64,000 nucleotides of DNA from Bradyrhizobium nivariense (GTDB taxonomy: Bacteria; Pseudomonadota; Alphaproteobacteria; Rhizobiales; Xanthobacteraceae), in assembly GCF_029846715.1 (NCBI RefSeq), contig NZ_JARVWW010000012.1, positions 148,707 through 212,706 of the forward strand. The letters run 5' to 3'. Shown piece after piece: positions 17,024-26,527 of the stretch. The position numbers and the translations under genes were made by a program. Position 1 is the first letter of the stretch. Each line of letters begins with the position of its first letter. The notes below the pieces were generated by a model. The model was not told the origin of the DNA. It saw only the letters and a list, made by a program, of their open reading frames with translations, and ran no database searches.

Positions 17024-18113
17024 GGCCGGATCCCTGGCTGTGACGTCCGCTTGAACGGGCCGCGGCGGAACGTTGGCGGTGCCGCCAGCTCTGCCAGAGC
17101 CCGATGACGCCGTCCGAGGACCAGAACACGATGGCGAGGAAGCCGAGGCCGATCAGGAGCCGGAAGCGGTTGCCGTCGAGCCCCAGCTTGACCAGGAAGT
17201 CGAGGGCGAAGGTGCGCAGCAGCACGAAGATCAGCGCGCCGATAAAGGGACCGATGGGCCGCGTGATGCCGCCGACGACTGCGATGATGAGGATATCGAT
17301 GCAGGCTCCAACGCTCACGGATCCCGGCGAGATCTGGCGGTAATTCCAGACCTGGAGCACCCCGGCCAGCGCCGCGACGAAGGACGCGAAGGCGTAGGCC
17401 GCGACACGATGCGCATTGACGTTGAAGCCGAGTGCCGCCATGCGGCGGGGATTGTCGCGTACACCTTGCAGCGCCAGGCCGAACGGCGCGCGGGAGATGT
17501 AGTCGACGGCGAGGTAGCAGAGTGCGGCTACCGCGAGCACGATATAGTAGAAGGGAATGTCGGCGCGCCAGTTGACGCCCCAGAAATGTGGCGTGGCAAC
17601 GGTGTTGATGCCGGTATGACCGTTGAAGATCGCCCAGTTCTGGTTGGTGAAATAATAGAACGCCGCGCCGATCGCGAGCGTGATCATGATGGTGTAGATG
17701 CCCTCGGTGCGCACGGCGAGCGCGCCGCCGAGCGTGCCGAAGATGGTCGCGAGCGCGAGCGCCATCGGGACTGCAAGCCACCACGGCCAGCCCAGGCTGA
17801 TATTGGCGTTGCCGCTGACGCCGAACACCGCGACCATATAGGCGGAGAAGCCCGCGATGGTGAGCTGCATCAGGCTGACCATGCCGCCATAGCCGGCAAG
17901 AAACATCAGACTCAGCGCCATGATTCCGAGGATCATCGTGGTCGCAAAGATTTCGATCAGGAAGAAGCCGTTGGCGATCAGCGGCATGATCAGCAGAATG
18001 GCCGCGACGATCCAGATTGCAGGATTGTCGATCTCCGGCCATCCGCGCAATTTGGGACGCTGCACCGCAGCGGTGGGACGAACCGTGACGCGGGCGTCGT
18101 GAGCGAGGGACAT
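17016..18113 (-). CDS. livM: Branched-chain amino-acid-type ABC permease LivM
   Basis: A 365-aa permease with about ten hydrophobic segments, the LAGYGGMVSLMQ motif and the family's cytoplasmic loop containing GVRDNPRRMAALG. The first 35 residues and the last 30 (Ser/Arg/Gly-rich) are hydrophilic tails. It sits one base after livH and overlaps livG, so it is the second membrane subunit of the importer. The transported compound is not set by the sequence; this family also carries aromatic acids, urea and amides. Confidence 0.92.
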   Translation of the reverse strand: MSLAHDARVTVRPTAAVQRPKLRGWPEIDNPAIWIVAAILLIMPLIANGFFLIEIFATTMILGIMALSLMFLAGYGGMVSLMQLTIAGFSAYMVAVFGVSGNANISLGWPWWLAVPMALALATIFGTLGGALAVRTEGIYTIMITLAIGAAFYYFTNQNWAIFNGHTGINTVATPHFWGVNWRADIPFYYIVLAVAALCYLAVDYISRAPFGLALQGVRDNPRRMAALGFNVNAHRVAAYAFASFVAALAGVLQVWNYRQISPGSVSVGACIDILIIAVVGGITRPIGPFIGALIFVLLRTFALDFLVKLGLDGNRFRLLIGLGFLAIVFWSSDGVIGLWQSWRHRQRSAAARSSGRHSQGSGHG

Positions 18114-18114
18114 G

Positions 18115-19125
18115 TCAGCGCCTCGCCAACAGGCCCTGCGGCCGAACTGCCAGAACCAGCACCATGATCAGGAAGGTCACGACGATGGCGTAGGTCGGGA
18201 TGTAGACCGAGCCGAGCTGCTCGGCGAGGCCGATGATGAGCGCGCCCAGCGCGGCCCCCGGGATCGAGCCCATGCCACCGACGATCACGACGACGAGGGA
18301 GGCGAGCAGGAAGCGGATATCCTCGCCGGGCGAGAGCGATTGGAAGGTTCCGCCGACGACGCCGGCGATGCCGGCAAGCCCGGCGCCGAGCGCAAACACC
18401 ACCACGAAGACGAGCTGAATCCGCACCCCGGTCGCAGCCAGGATGTCGCGATCGTCGACGCCGGCGCGGATGATCATGCCGATCCGCGTGCGGTTGAGCG
18501 CCAGCCACATCGCCACGCCGATCACGATGGAGGCGGTGAAGATCACGAGCCGGACCAGCGGATAGCGGAGATAGACCGGCTCGCCCGAGGATTTGACCGC
18601 GGTGACCAGCGGCAGTTCCACAGGCCCGATCAGCCAGTTCGGGGTCTGGATCTGATAGAAGTCGCCGCCGCATGCCCACAGCATGAGATCCGCGAACACG
18701 ATCGAGAGCCCGATCGTCACCATGGTCTGCCGCAGGTCCTGGCCCTCCATGCGACGGAAGACGACGAGCTGAAGCAGGACGCCGACCAGTGCCGTCAGGA
18801 TGAAGGCGACGATGAAGCTGAGGATCCAGGAGCCGGTCGAGGCGCTGATGGCGTAGCCGACATAGCCGCCGAACAAATAGAGCGAGCCGTGCGCGAGGTT
18901 GACGTTGCGCATCAGGCCGAAGATCAGCGTGAACCCGCTTGCGACCAGGAAATAGAGACCGCCGAGCGTGATGCCGTTGAAGACGGCGTTGAGGAAGACG
19001 CGCTTGCGGCCGATCGCATCTTCAAGGCCCTGCGGCCATACCGCGAAAATCAGCCAAAGCGCCACTGCGATCACGATGATGATAATCAGTGCCCAGGCGG
19101 GATGGCGTTCGACAAAGCGGGTCAT
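18115..19125 (-). CDS. livH: Branched-chain amino-acid-type ABC permease LivH
   Basis: A 336-aa permease: an N-terminal hydrophobic helix (WALIIIIVIAVALWLIF), the LivH core motif NGITLGGLYFLVASG and FGLMRNVNLAHGSLYLFGGY, then further transmembrane segments and the cytoplasmic loop RIGMIIRAGVDDRDILAATG. First gene of the 17-gene minus-strand run; the 200-base gap upstream separates it from the AraC regulator. Confidence 0.92.
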   Translation of the reverse strand: MTRFVERHPAWALIIIIVIAVALWLIFAVWPQGLEDAIGRKRVFLNAVFNGITLGGLYFLVASGFTLIFGLMRNVNLAHGSLYLFGGYVGYAISASTGSWILSFIVAFILTALVGVLLQLVVFRRMEGQDLRQTMVTIGLSIVFADLMLWACGGDFYQIQTPNWLIGPVELPLVTAVKSSGEPVYLRYPLVRLVIFTASIVIGVAMWLALNRTRIGMIIRAGVDDRDILAATGVRIQLVFVVVFALGAGLAGIAGVVGGTFQSLSPGEDIRFLLASLVVVIVGGMGSIPGAALGALIIGLAEQLGSVYIPTYAIVVTFLIMVLVLAVRPQGLLARR

Positions 19126-19161
19126 GATCGCCGCTCCGTCGTCACGTCACCCCATCTCTCA

Positions 19162-19175
19162 CCCCGCAAGCGGGG
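19162..19175. repeat. Short GC-rich hairpin between regulator and livH
   Basis: CCCCGC-AA-GCGGGG forms a six-base-pair stem in the 200-base gap between the AraC regulator and livH. It resembles the ends of the larger intergenic repeats at 50153 and 56432, so it is more likely a repeat remnant than a strong terminator; no T-run follows. The rest of the gap shows no clear promoter. Confidence 0.4.
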
Positions 19176-19325
19176 CGAAGGGGCACGCAGACCGTTGCCG
19201 GCCGCAAGCCCTGCCATGAACGTGCGCTCCCTATCGAGCGCGATCCTCTTTTCGGGACCGCGTTTGGCGCATCCTAATGCGGCCGTCGGGGAGGCGCTTG
19301 ATCGTGAGTATCTTTTCGCGCGCCG

Positions 19326-20153
19326 TCAGGCGCGCAAAACCTTGGCCGCGCGGCGATAATCGGTCGGCGCCATGCCGACATTGGCGGCGAAGAAGCGGGT
19401 GAAACCGCTCTGCGATGAGAAGCCGAGATCGAAGCCGATATCGGCGATCGGCGCTTCGCTCGCCACCAGCGCCTCCAGCGCCTGCTCCATCATCAGCGTG
19501 TTGAGATAGAGGTGTGGCGTGACGCCGGTCTGGGTGCGGAATAGCCGGTAGAAATGCGGCCGCGACAGGCCGGATTCGCGCGCGATAGTGTCGAGCTCGA
19601 TCTCGGCGCCGGGACTCTCCGACATCATCTTGATGCACTTGCGCACGCGAAAATCTGTGACGGAGCCGTTTGCGCGCGGATCGCGCGCGGTCGCGGCCTG
19701 CTGCCAGCTTTCGTCGTAACAGATATCGATCAGACCTCTCAGCTCGCCATCGAGGCTGTTGAGCGAGGGTGCGCCGCACACGAGGGCGGCTGCGTGCCTG
19801 ATATGCTTGTCCAGCGCAACCGATCGCGTGAACTGGGTACGGCCGAAGCGCAGGCGGTCGGCGCCGGGCGCATCGGGCGCGAACCACTCCGCATTGACAT
19901 AGAGCACGAAGAAAACGGCGCCGCCTTCGAGATCGGACGGCAGGAAATTATGCGGCTCCCACGGATTGATAGCGACGACGGAACCTTCGGTGAGTTCGTA
20001 GCGTCCGTCGCTGACATCGATGCACGCGGAACGCCCGCCGACATGGAAGATCAAATGACCTTCGCGATGTGCGTGGATGTTGAAAGGGCGGTTCAACTGA
20101 TAGACCGTCGCCCGACCGAAGCGGCCGTGGAAGACGGCGAGCGCCCGGCTCAT
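19326..20153 (-). CDS. AraC-family transcriptional regulator
   Basis: A 275-aa regulator: an N-terminal cupin-like sensing domain (HREGHLIFHVGG, VVAINPWEPHNF) and a C-terminal double helix-turn-helix (LDTIARESGLSRPHFYRLFR and IADIGFDLGFSSQSGFTRFF). ATG 20153 is preferred, with GGGAGAGAAGG just upstream; an ATG 48 bases earlier would add 16 residues. Placed between the binding protein and livH on the same strand, it is the best candidate regulator of the transporter-hydroxylase operon, the cupin domain sensing its substrate. Confidence 0.9.
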   Translation of the reverse strand: MSRALAVFHGRFGRATVYQLNRPFNIHAHREGHLIFHVGGRSACIDVSDGRYELTEGSVVAINPWEPHNFLPSDLEGGAVFFVLYVNAEWFAPDAPGADRLRFGRTQFTRSVALDKHIRHAAALVCGAPSLNSLDGELRGLIDICYDESWQQAATARDPRANGSVTDFRVRKCIKMMSESPGAEIELDTIARESGLSRPHFYRLFRTQTGVTPHLYLNTLMMEQALEALVASEAPIADIGFDLGFSSQSGFTRFFAANVGMAPTDYRRAAKVLRA

Positions 20154-20284
20154 GCCTTCTCTCCCAAAAGCTCTTGTCGTTTTTTTGCTAGCGTTCAACA
20201 ACCGGGGGGAGAATGCAAGGGCGCACGTGTCGCGCTCTTTGCAAATCTCTCCCTGGTCAGCCGCCGCTCGCGAACGAGACTACG

Positions 20285-21535
20285 TCAGTACTTCTTACAT
20301 TCCGGTACCGTGCGGCTTGGCAAGCCGATCTTGGCGAACACTGCGGGATCGTAGCCTAGCGTCTGGTTGACGTTCGCGATCACCTTCACGACCTTTGAGA
20401 ACAGCGCGCCCTTGCCGTCGTCGACGACCTCGGTGACGAAATTGGTGCCGATCGCCTGGCGGTTGGAGTCCAGCTTGATCTTGCCGTTGGGTGCGTCGAG
20501 TTCGATCTTGGCGAGGGCTTCTTTGTACTTGGCCTGGTTGTTGGAGAGATCGCCGTTGACCTGACGCAGCGCCAGGATCAACGCCATGGTCGAGCCGTAA
20601 TAGTTGGTGGCGAGCAGCGATGGGCTCGGGAAGCGCTTGTTGGGCGGGAAGGCGTCCTGATAGTCCTTCACGAACTTCTGCCAGCTCGGGTTCTCCCAGG
20701 TGTCGGCCTGGCCGCTCGCGGCCAGCGTGCCGATCAGCGCATTCTTGGCGTTTCCCTTGGACGACAGGATGGTCTGGTCAATCATGATCGAGCCGCCCAT
20801 CAGATGGGCCTTGCCGCCGGCCTGCTGATACTGGTTCAGGAAGTTGACGGCGTCGGCGCCGCCGAGGCCGAGATAGATGGCATCGACATCATCGGGCAGC
20901 GCGGCGATGACGGAAGCAAAATCCTTGGTGCCGAGCGGCACCCATTGCCGGTTGGTGACCTGACCGCCGGTACCGCAGAATTCGAGCACGAGCCCGAACA
21001 CTTGCGTGTAAATGAAGGAATAGTCCTCGCCGACGGTTGCGATCTTGCGATAACCCTTGGTTTCATAGGCATATTTGCCGAGGCCAACCTGCCACTGCGC
21101 ACCATCCATGTTGTAGCGGAAGAAGTTTGGGGCGGGATCGACATAGGTCGTTTCCTGGGCACCGGAGGCGGCGTTGACGAAGGTCAGCTCTGGATGGGTC
21201 TTTGCAAAATTCTTGACCGCGATGCCTTCGTCTCCGGACAGCGGCGACAACAGGATCTGCACTTTGTCCTGCTCGATCAGCTTGCGCACGGCGCGCACGG
21301 CGGAGTCGGGCGTCGCGTCGGTCGAGGCGATGACAAATTCGAGTTCCTTGTCGCCGACCTTCTTGCCGAGCACGTTGAGCGCCGTTTGGAAGCCGCGGAT
21401 GCCGTCCTCGCCGAGCACGGTGTAGGTGCCTTCGAGGGTCGCGGTGACGCCGACCTTGATCTTCTCCTGTGCGAAGGCGGTGCCCGAAAGTAACAGGCTG
21501 CTCAACGCGATCAGTCCTAGACTGCCTTTCAACAT
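20285..21535 (-). CDS. Periplasmic amino-acid-type ABC binding protein (LivK family)
   Basis: A 416-residue precursor or close to it: a Sec signal peptide (LIALSSLLLSGTAFA) then a type I periplasmic-binding fold (KVGVTATLEGTYTVLGEDG, LSPLSGDEGIAVKNFA, NAASGAQETTY). ATG 21535 is chosen for GGGAGGAG 6 bases upstream; a longer frame to 21664 lacks a signal. Presumably delivers ligand to LivHM encoded after the AraC gene. The family also includes binding proteins for aromatic acids and amides, so the ligand need not be an amino acid. Confidence 0.92.
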   Translation of the reverse strand: MLKGSLGLIALSSLLLSGTAFAQEKIKVGVTATLEGTYTVLGEDGIRGFQTALNVLGKKVGDKELEFVIASTDATPDSAVRAVRKLIEQDKVQILLSPLSGDEGIAVKNFAKTHPELTFVNAASGAQETTYVDPAPNFFRYNMDGAQWQVGLGKYAYETKGYRKIATVGEDYSFIYTQVFGLVLEFCGTGGQVTNRQWVPLGTKDFASVIAALPDDVDAIYLGLGGADAVNFLNQYQQAGGKAHLMGGSIMIDQTILSSKGNAKNALIGTLAASGQADTWENPSWQKFVKDYQDAFPPNKRFPSPSLLATNYYGSTMALILALRQVNGDLSNNQAKYKEALAKIELDAPNGKIKLDSNRQAIGTNFVTEVVDDGKGALFSKVVKVIANVNQTLGYDPAVFAKIGLPSRTVPECKKY

Positions 21536-21828
21536 TGCTCTCCTCCCTGGGCGTTCTTGTCGCTGTTTTTCACCGCACCCTCGCGCGTCCGCCGCGCGGT
21601 GCGGCGTTCGGGCAAGGTCAACGGTTCTTGGAAGGGAAGCTAACCGAACTCGGATGCAGCGCACGTATCGGAGCCGTGCGCGGCTTAACGGGCAGTCTCA
21701 TTTTGAATGTTGCGTCGCGATTAACCATCGCGGTGCAGCAGGCGTCAGGCTTGCCGAATTTGCACGCGCGGTGAGGCCTCGGCTGGGGCCCCGTCACCGC
21801 AATCGTGGCGGGATGAGGCGTCTTCGGC

Positions 21829-23133
21829 TCAAGCCTCGAAGAACGGATTCGCTGGTCGCTTAAGGCCAAGGTGATCGCGCAACGTCGTCCCCTGATAATC
21901 AGCGCGGAATAATCCACGCTGCTGCAGAATCGGCACCACGAGCTGGACGAAATCCTCGAACCCTTCGTGGAAATACGGCGGCATCACGTTGAAGCCGTCG
22001 GCCGCATGTTCGTCGAACCAGAGCTGTAGCGTATCGGCGATGCGTTCGGCCGAGCCGCACAGCACCCAATGGCCGCGGGCGGCCGCGGTGAGATTGTAGA
22101 GATCGCGCAGCGTCATGTTCTCGCGGCGTCCCTTGGCGAGCATCACGCTGGCGAAGCTGTGATAATTGTCGGACGGCGCGATCTCTGGAATCGGTCCGTC
22201 GAGATCGTAGGCCGACATGTCCCGGCCGAACCGATCGGACAGGATGGCGAGCGCATTGCTGCCGCTGATGAAGCTCTGGAGCACGTTGAGCTTCTCGAAC
22301 GCCTCCTTGTCGGTGCGGCCGACCACGGGCATCACGCCGGGCAGCACCGTGACATCCTCGGCCTTGCGTCCGAACGACGGCAGTCGATTCTTCAGCGAAG
22401 CATAGCCGGCCTTGGCTTCGTCGATATCCTGCACCACCGAGAACACGATATCGGCGGTGCGCGCGGCGAGCGCCTGGCCGGCCTCGGAGCCGCCGGCCTG
22501 CAGCACGACAGGGTGGCCTTGCGGGCCGCGGCCGATGTTAAGCGGACCCTTCACCTTGAAGAACGGGCCGTCGTGATCGATCGCGCGCAACCTGGCCGGA
22601 TCGATGTAGAGGCCGCTGGCGCGGTCTGCGACGATGGCGTCATCGGCCCAGCCGTCCCACAGGCCCTTGACGACGTCGAGGAACTCGCCGGCCATCTCAT
22701 AGCGGCGGGCGTGGTCGGGATGGGCGGTGCCGAAATTGGCAGCGGTCGCCGGATTGGCTGTCGTCACCGCGTTCCACGCCGCGCGGCCTTTGGAAATGTG
22801 ATCGAGCGAGGCGAAGACGCGCGCAACCGAAAATGGATCGCTGTAGGTGGTGGAGACGGTCGCGCCGAGCCCGATATGGCTGGTCGAGGTCGCGAGCGCG
22901 GCAAGCATGGTCAGCGGCTCGAGCCGCAGCGTGTAGGAAGGATGGGCGGCCGCGTCGGCATAGAGATTGTCGCCCATGAAGATCAGATCGAACTTGCCGC
23001 GCTCGGCGGTGCGGCCGATCTCCTGGATCGCCGCGAAATCCTGAAAACTGTCCACCGCACCGGGATAGCGCCAGCCTGCGACATGGCTGCCGGTTCCGAG
23101 GATGAAGAGGCCGAGATGCATCTGTCGTTTCAT
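21829..23133 (-). CDS. LLM-class flavin-dependent monooxygenase (NtaA/SnaA/DszA family)
   Basis: A 434-aa luciferase-like TIM-barrel monooxygenase. MHLGLFILGTGSHVAGWR, the FDLIFMGDNLY segment, SHIGLGATVSTTYSDPFSVAR, WNAVTTANPATAANFG and VVLQAGGSEAGQ match the nitrilotriacetate/dibenzothiophene-sulfone monooxygenase branch. These enzymes use FMNH2 supplied by a separate reductase; the flavin reductase at 32500 is the obvious partner. Last gene of a six-gene operon, four bases after a permease gene, so the compound it oxidises is probably the one imported. Confidence 0.92.
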   Translation of the reverse strand: MKRQMHLGLFILGTGSHVAGWRYPGAVDSFQDFAAIQEIGRTAERGKFDLIFMGDNLYADAAAHPSYTLRLEPLTMLAALATSTSHIGLGATVSTTYSDPFSVARVFASLDHISKGRAAWNAVTTANPATAANFGTAHPDHARRYEMAGEFLDVVKGLWDGWADDAIVADRASGLYIDPARLRAIDHDGPFFKVKGPLNIGRGPQGHPVVLQAGGSEAGQALAARTADIVFSVVQDIDEAKAGYASLKNRLPSFGRKAEDVTVLPGVMPVVGRTDKEAFEKLNVLQSFISGSNALAILSDRFGRDMSAYDLDGPIPEIAPSDNYHSFASVMLAKGRRENMTLRDLYNLTAAARGHWVLCGSAERIADTLQLWFDEHAADGFNVMPPYFHEGFEDFVQLVVPILQQRGLFRADYQGTTLRDHLGLKRPANPFFEA

Positions 23134-23137
23134 GGCA

Positions 23138-23896
23138 TCATGTCCAGAACAGGATCTTACGTTCGAGAAAGCCGATCAGGCCGAAGAAGGCGAGGCTGGC
23201 CGCGGACGCCACGAAGATCGCCGCCCAGACCTGGACGAAGTCGATCTGAAGCACGGCCTGGTAGATCACCCAGCCGAGCCCGCCATGCGCGCCGAGCATT
23301 TCGGTGACGATCGCCACGATGACGCTACGCACCGTGGAGACGCGCATGCCGGCAAGCAGCAACTGCAAGGCGGTCGGCAGGCGCAGGCGCCACAGAACGC
23401 CAAAGCGGCTTGCGCCGAAGCTGCGCATGAGATCGATGGCACGACGATCGACACGATCGAGGCCGGCCAGCATCGACAGCAGGATGGTGAAGCTCACCGC
23501 CATCGCCACCATCACGATCTTCGAGCTGACGCCGATGCCGAACCAGAGCAGGATCAGCGGCGAATAGCCGACCACGGGCACAGAGTTGATCGCGGTCACG
23601 AGGGGCAGGATTGCGGTGCGAAGGGCCGGCACCAATGCGATGGCGACGGCAAGGCCGATACCGATCAGGCAGCCGAGCCCATAGCCCACCAGCGCTTCGA
23701 CGAGGGTATAGCCGGCGGCGTCGACCAGCGTTGCGCGCTTGGACCAGAGTCCCGCCACGATGTCGCTGACGGCAGGGAGAACGTAGGCTGGCAAATGCAG
23801 TCCGCGGGCCGCGCCTTCCCAGCACGCGATCAGAAGGACGGCGCCCAGGATGCCGCGCTGGACGGCGAGCGAAGGGGAGGCGAGCGCGCGGCTCAT
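23138..23896 (-). CDS. ABC transporter permease (SsuC/TauC/ThiX type), second
   Basis: A 252-aa permease with six hydrophobic segments and the EAA-like cytoplasmic loop (IDLMRSFGASRFGVLWRLRLP). Start ATG 23896 overlaps the first permease gene by four bases (ATGA). With its neighbour it should make a heterodimeric channel, which is uncommon for this family because a homodimer is usual. Confidence 0.9.
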   Translation of the reverse strand: MSRALASPSLAVQRGILGAVLLIACWEGAARGLHLPAYVLPAVSDIVAGLWSKRATLVDAAGYTLVEALVGYGLGCLIGIGLAVAIALVPALRTAILPLVTAINSVPVVGYSPLILLWFGIGVSSKIVMVAMAVSFTILLSMLAGLDRVDRRAIDLMRSFGASRFGVLWRLRLPTALQLLLAGMRVSTVRSVIVAIVTEMLGAHGGLGWVIYQAVLQIDFVQVWAAIFVASAASLAFFGLIGFLERKILFWT

Positions 23897-24708
23897 TGCT
23901 CGGCATTCCAGAATATCAGCCGCCGCTCCACCGCGGCGACGACCGCATAGAAGCCGGTGCCGAGCAGGGCGGCCGCGAGCAGGGCGGCCCAGATCGCGAC
24001 GACGTTCTCGGTGAACATGGCCTGGAGCAGCAGGACGCCGAGCCCGGTGGTGTCGCCGAACCATTCGCCGACGATGGCACCGACCAGGCTGAGCGACGCG
24101 GCAAGCCGCAACGCCACGAAGATCTGCGGCAACGCGGTCGGAAGCTGCAGGCGCAGCAGAAGCTGGCGATTGGAAGCGCCAAAGCTGCGCATCAGCGCCA
24201 TCTGCTTGGGATCGACCGTCTCCAGGCCGAGCAGCGTATTCACCGTCACCGGAAAGAAGGTCAGATAAAACGCGATGATCGCCTTGGCGAGCAGTGTATT
24301 GCCGAACCACAGCACCACCAGTGCGCCGAACGCTATGACCGGAATGGTCTGCGACACCACGAAGATCGGAAATACCATCTCGCGCAGCGCACGCATGCGG
24401 AAGAATGCGATGCCCGTGATCACGCCGAACGCGCCGCCGGCGGCAAAACCGATCAGCGTCTCGGCAAGCGTGCGCAGAAAGCCATCGACATAGGCGCGAG
24501 GTGTGGCCGCGATCGCCATCAGGATCGTGCTGAGGCGGGGCAGATAGTAGGGCCGGATGCCGAACAGCCGCACCGCGCCTTCCCAGATCACCGCCGCGAT
24601 GGCGAGCCCGAGCAGGAGCCGGAGCAGCTTCAGCAGCGAAGTCGGCATCGCGACTGACCGTGTCGCCATCTGGCCCTGCCCGAGCGACGTTGCCGCATGA
24701 TCGTTCAC
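23893..24708 (-). CDS. ABC transporter permease (SsuC/TauC/ThiX type), first
   Basis: A 271-aa permease with about six transmembrane segments and the loop MALMRSFGASNRQLLLRLQLP. It overlaps the binding-protein gene by four bases and the second permease by four. It belongs to the nitrate/sulfonate/taurine/pyrimidine-precursor class, consistent with the NMT1-type binding protein beside it. Confidence 0.9.
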   Translation of the reverse strand: MNDHAATSLGQGQMATRSVAMPTSLLKLLRLLLGLAIAAVIWEGAVRLFGIRPYYLPRLSTILMAIAATPRAYVDGFLRTLAETLIGFAAGGAFGVITGIAFFRMRALREMVFPIFVVSQTIPVIAFGALVVLWFGNTLLAKAIIAFYLTFFPVTVNTLLGLETVDPKQMALMRSFGASNRQLLLRLQLPTALPQIFVALRLAASLSLVGAIVGEWFGDTTGLGVLLLQAMFTENVVAIWAALLAAALLGTGFYAVVAAVERRLIFWNAEQ

Positions 24709-25721
24709 GGCTGCCGATCCGCCAGCGGGACGCTCTGGATGAAGCTTGCGTCATAGGCAGCGGCGAGATCGAGCGGCTTGGAGATCACGCCGTATTTCAG
24801 GAAGAAGTCGTGGGCGGTCTTGACCGCGTCGGCGTCGATCCAGAACATGCCGTTCTTCGCCGCCGCGCCTGATGTCATCAGACGCTTCACCTCGGTGAGC
24901 ATGAACTCCTGCTGCGCGCGATCGAGCGTGGGGGCTATGGCCATCACGGTGTCGACGGCGCCCTTCGGATCGGCGAAGGCATCCTTCCAGCCCTTGAGCG
25001 AAGCCCGCAAGAACGCCTTGACGAGCTCCGGCTTCTCCTTGGCGGTGGCCTCGGCCACGATCAGCGTGTCGCGCGGGAAGGTGATGCCGTAATCCTCGGC
25101 GACGAAGGTCTTCAGGTTGTCCTTCGGCATGCGGGACTGGATGGTGTAGTACTCGTTGTAATAGGTCGCCGTGACCACATCGACGCTGCCGTCGACGAAG
25201 GGCGTCACTGACACCTGTTGCGGCTGGATCTTCAGCTCATCCGGCTTGATGCCTTCCTTGGCCAGCATGCCGTTCAGCACATGGTTGGCGCCGGTGAACC
25301 AGGTGGTGACGGTCTTGCCCTTGAAATCCTGCAGCGTCTTGACCGGCCCGTCCTTGCGGGTGACGAAGATGAACGGCGTGATCTGATGCGACACGCCGAT
25401 GCAGACGATGGGGAGTCCCTTGTCGCGGGCGGCGAACACGCTGTCGGTGCCGCCGGACAGGCCGAATGTGTCGGCGCCGGTTGCGACCAGATTTTCGGTG
25501 AGCAGATTGGGCCCGCCGGGATTGATGGTGAGGTCAATGCCCTCCGCCTTGTAGTAGCCCTTGGCTACGGCGACGTAGAAACCGGCGAACTGCGCCTGCG
25601 GCAGCCATTTCAAGCGCAGGCTCGCCTTCTGCGGCTCGGCTGCAGGCGCAGCCGCTACAAGCGAGCCGGTCGCCAGCGCGATAGCGGAGAGGACTGAGAA
25701 GGCGTGGCGTCGGCTCAACAT
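24705..25721 (-). CDS. NMT1/ThiY-family ABC substrate-binding protein
   Basis: A 338-aa precursor with a signal peptide (SAIALATGSLVAAAPAAE). The mature part opens with LRLKWLPQAQFAGFYVA and KGYYKAEGIDLTINPGG, the ThiY/RibY-like signature, and has the hinge motif VDVVTATYYNEYY. ATG 25721 has GGAG seven bases upstream; ATG 25727 is an alternative. Family ligands include pyrimidine precursors, riboflavin and sulfonates. The neighbouring flavin monooxygenase and carbamoylase favour a nitrogen heterocycle. Confidence 0.9.
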   Translation of the reverse strand: MLSRRHAFSVLSAIALATGSLVAAAPAAEPQKASLRLKWLPQAQFAGFYVAVAKGYYKAEGIDLTINPGGPNLLTENLVATGADTFGLSGGTDSVFAARDKGLPIVCIGVSHQITPFIFVTRKDGPVKTLQDFKGKTVTTWFTGANHVLNGMLAKEGIKPDELKIQPQQVSVTPFVDGSVDVVTATYYNEYYTIQSRMPKDNLKTFVAEDYGITFPRDTLIVAEATAKEKPELVKAFLRASLKGWKDAFADPKGAVDTVMAIAPTLDRAQQEFMLTEVKRLMTSGAAAKNGMFWIDADAVKTAHDFFLKYGVISKPLDLAAAYDASFIQSVPLADRQP

Positions 25722-25744
25722 GGTCATACTCCAGGCGGTGAAGA

Positions 25745-26527
25745 TCAATTGCGATAGGAGGGATCGGTGCGGTCAAGCTGGCGCATCAGCGCCGGCCATT
25801 CGCGTTCGCCGGGCACGAGGATGTCACCCTGCAACTCCCAGAACTGGCGCGCGGCTTTCTCGCAGACCTCGTGGGGCGGCATCACCAGCACGGCGCCGGC
25901 CGCCTGCATCTGAAGCTGGATCCGGGCGGCGCGCTCGAAATAATAAAGCAGCATGAAGGCCTCACCGGGTGTCCGGCCGACGGTGAGGATGCCGTGGTTG
26001 CGCATCAGCATGACCTTGTGTTTGCCGAGATCCCGCACCAGACGCGCCTGCTCATCGAGATCGATGGCGACACCTTCGTAGTCGTGGAAAGCCTGCCTGT
26101 CGTAGAAGCGCATCGCGAACTGGCTGAGCGGCAACAGGCCCTTCTCCTGCCCGGACACCGCGACGCTCGCATCGGAATGGGTATGCAGCACGCAGGCCGC
26201 GTCGTGGTTCGAGGTGTGGATCGCGGCATGGATGACGAAGGCCGCGACGTTGACGGCGTGCGGTGTGTCGTCGAGCTTGGTGCCGTTGGTATCGATCTTC
26301 ACCAGGCTCGACGCCATGATCTCGTCGAACAGCAGCCCATAGGGATTGATGAGGAACTGATCGTCCTGGCCGGGAACGCGCAAGGAGATGTGATTGTAGA
26401 TCAGGTCGTCCATCCCGAGCTTTGCGACCATGCGATAGCAGGCTGCAAGCTTGACCCGGGCATCCCATTCGGCTGGCTCGATCCCGTGCGCTGCGGCGTG
26501 TGGCTCTCTTGCTGATACCGCGTTCAC
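25745..26527 (-). CDS. Class II aldolase/adducin-family protein
   Basis: A 260-aa zinc-dependent aldolase-fold protein: IYNHISLRVPG, FLINPYGLLFDEI, the zinc motif HTHSDASVAVSG and RNHGILTVGRTPGEAF carrying the third histidine. Members cleave hydroxy-acid phosphates or decarboxylate aromatic hydroxy acids. It lies between the ATPase gene (four-base overlap) and the binding-protein gene, an enzyme inserted inside a transporter operon, so it probably acts on a breakdown product of the imported compound. Confidence 0.9.
   Translation of the reverse strand: MNAVSAREPHAAAHGIEPAEWDARVKLAACYRMVAKLGMDDLIYNHISLRVPGQDDQFLINPYGLLFDEIMASSLVKIDTNGTKLDDTPHAVNVAAFVIHAAIHTSNHDAACVLHTHSDASVAVSGQEKGLLPLSQFAMRFYDRQAFHDYEGVAIDLDEQARLVRDLGKHKVMLMRNHGILTVGRTPGEAFMLLYYFERAARIQLQMQAAGAVLVMPPHEVCEKAARQFWELQGDILVPGEREWPALMRQLDRTDPSYRN

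Noticed and set aside
21536..21828. Promoter or riboswitch before the LivK-type gene
   Set aside because: The 293-base gap has no convincing -35/-10 pair or conserved aptamer-like structure by eye.
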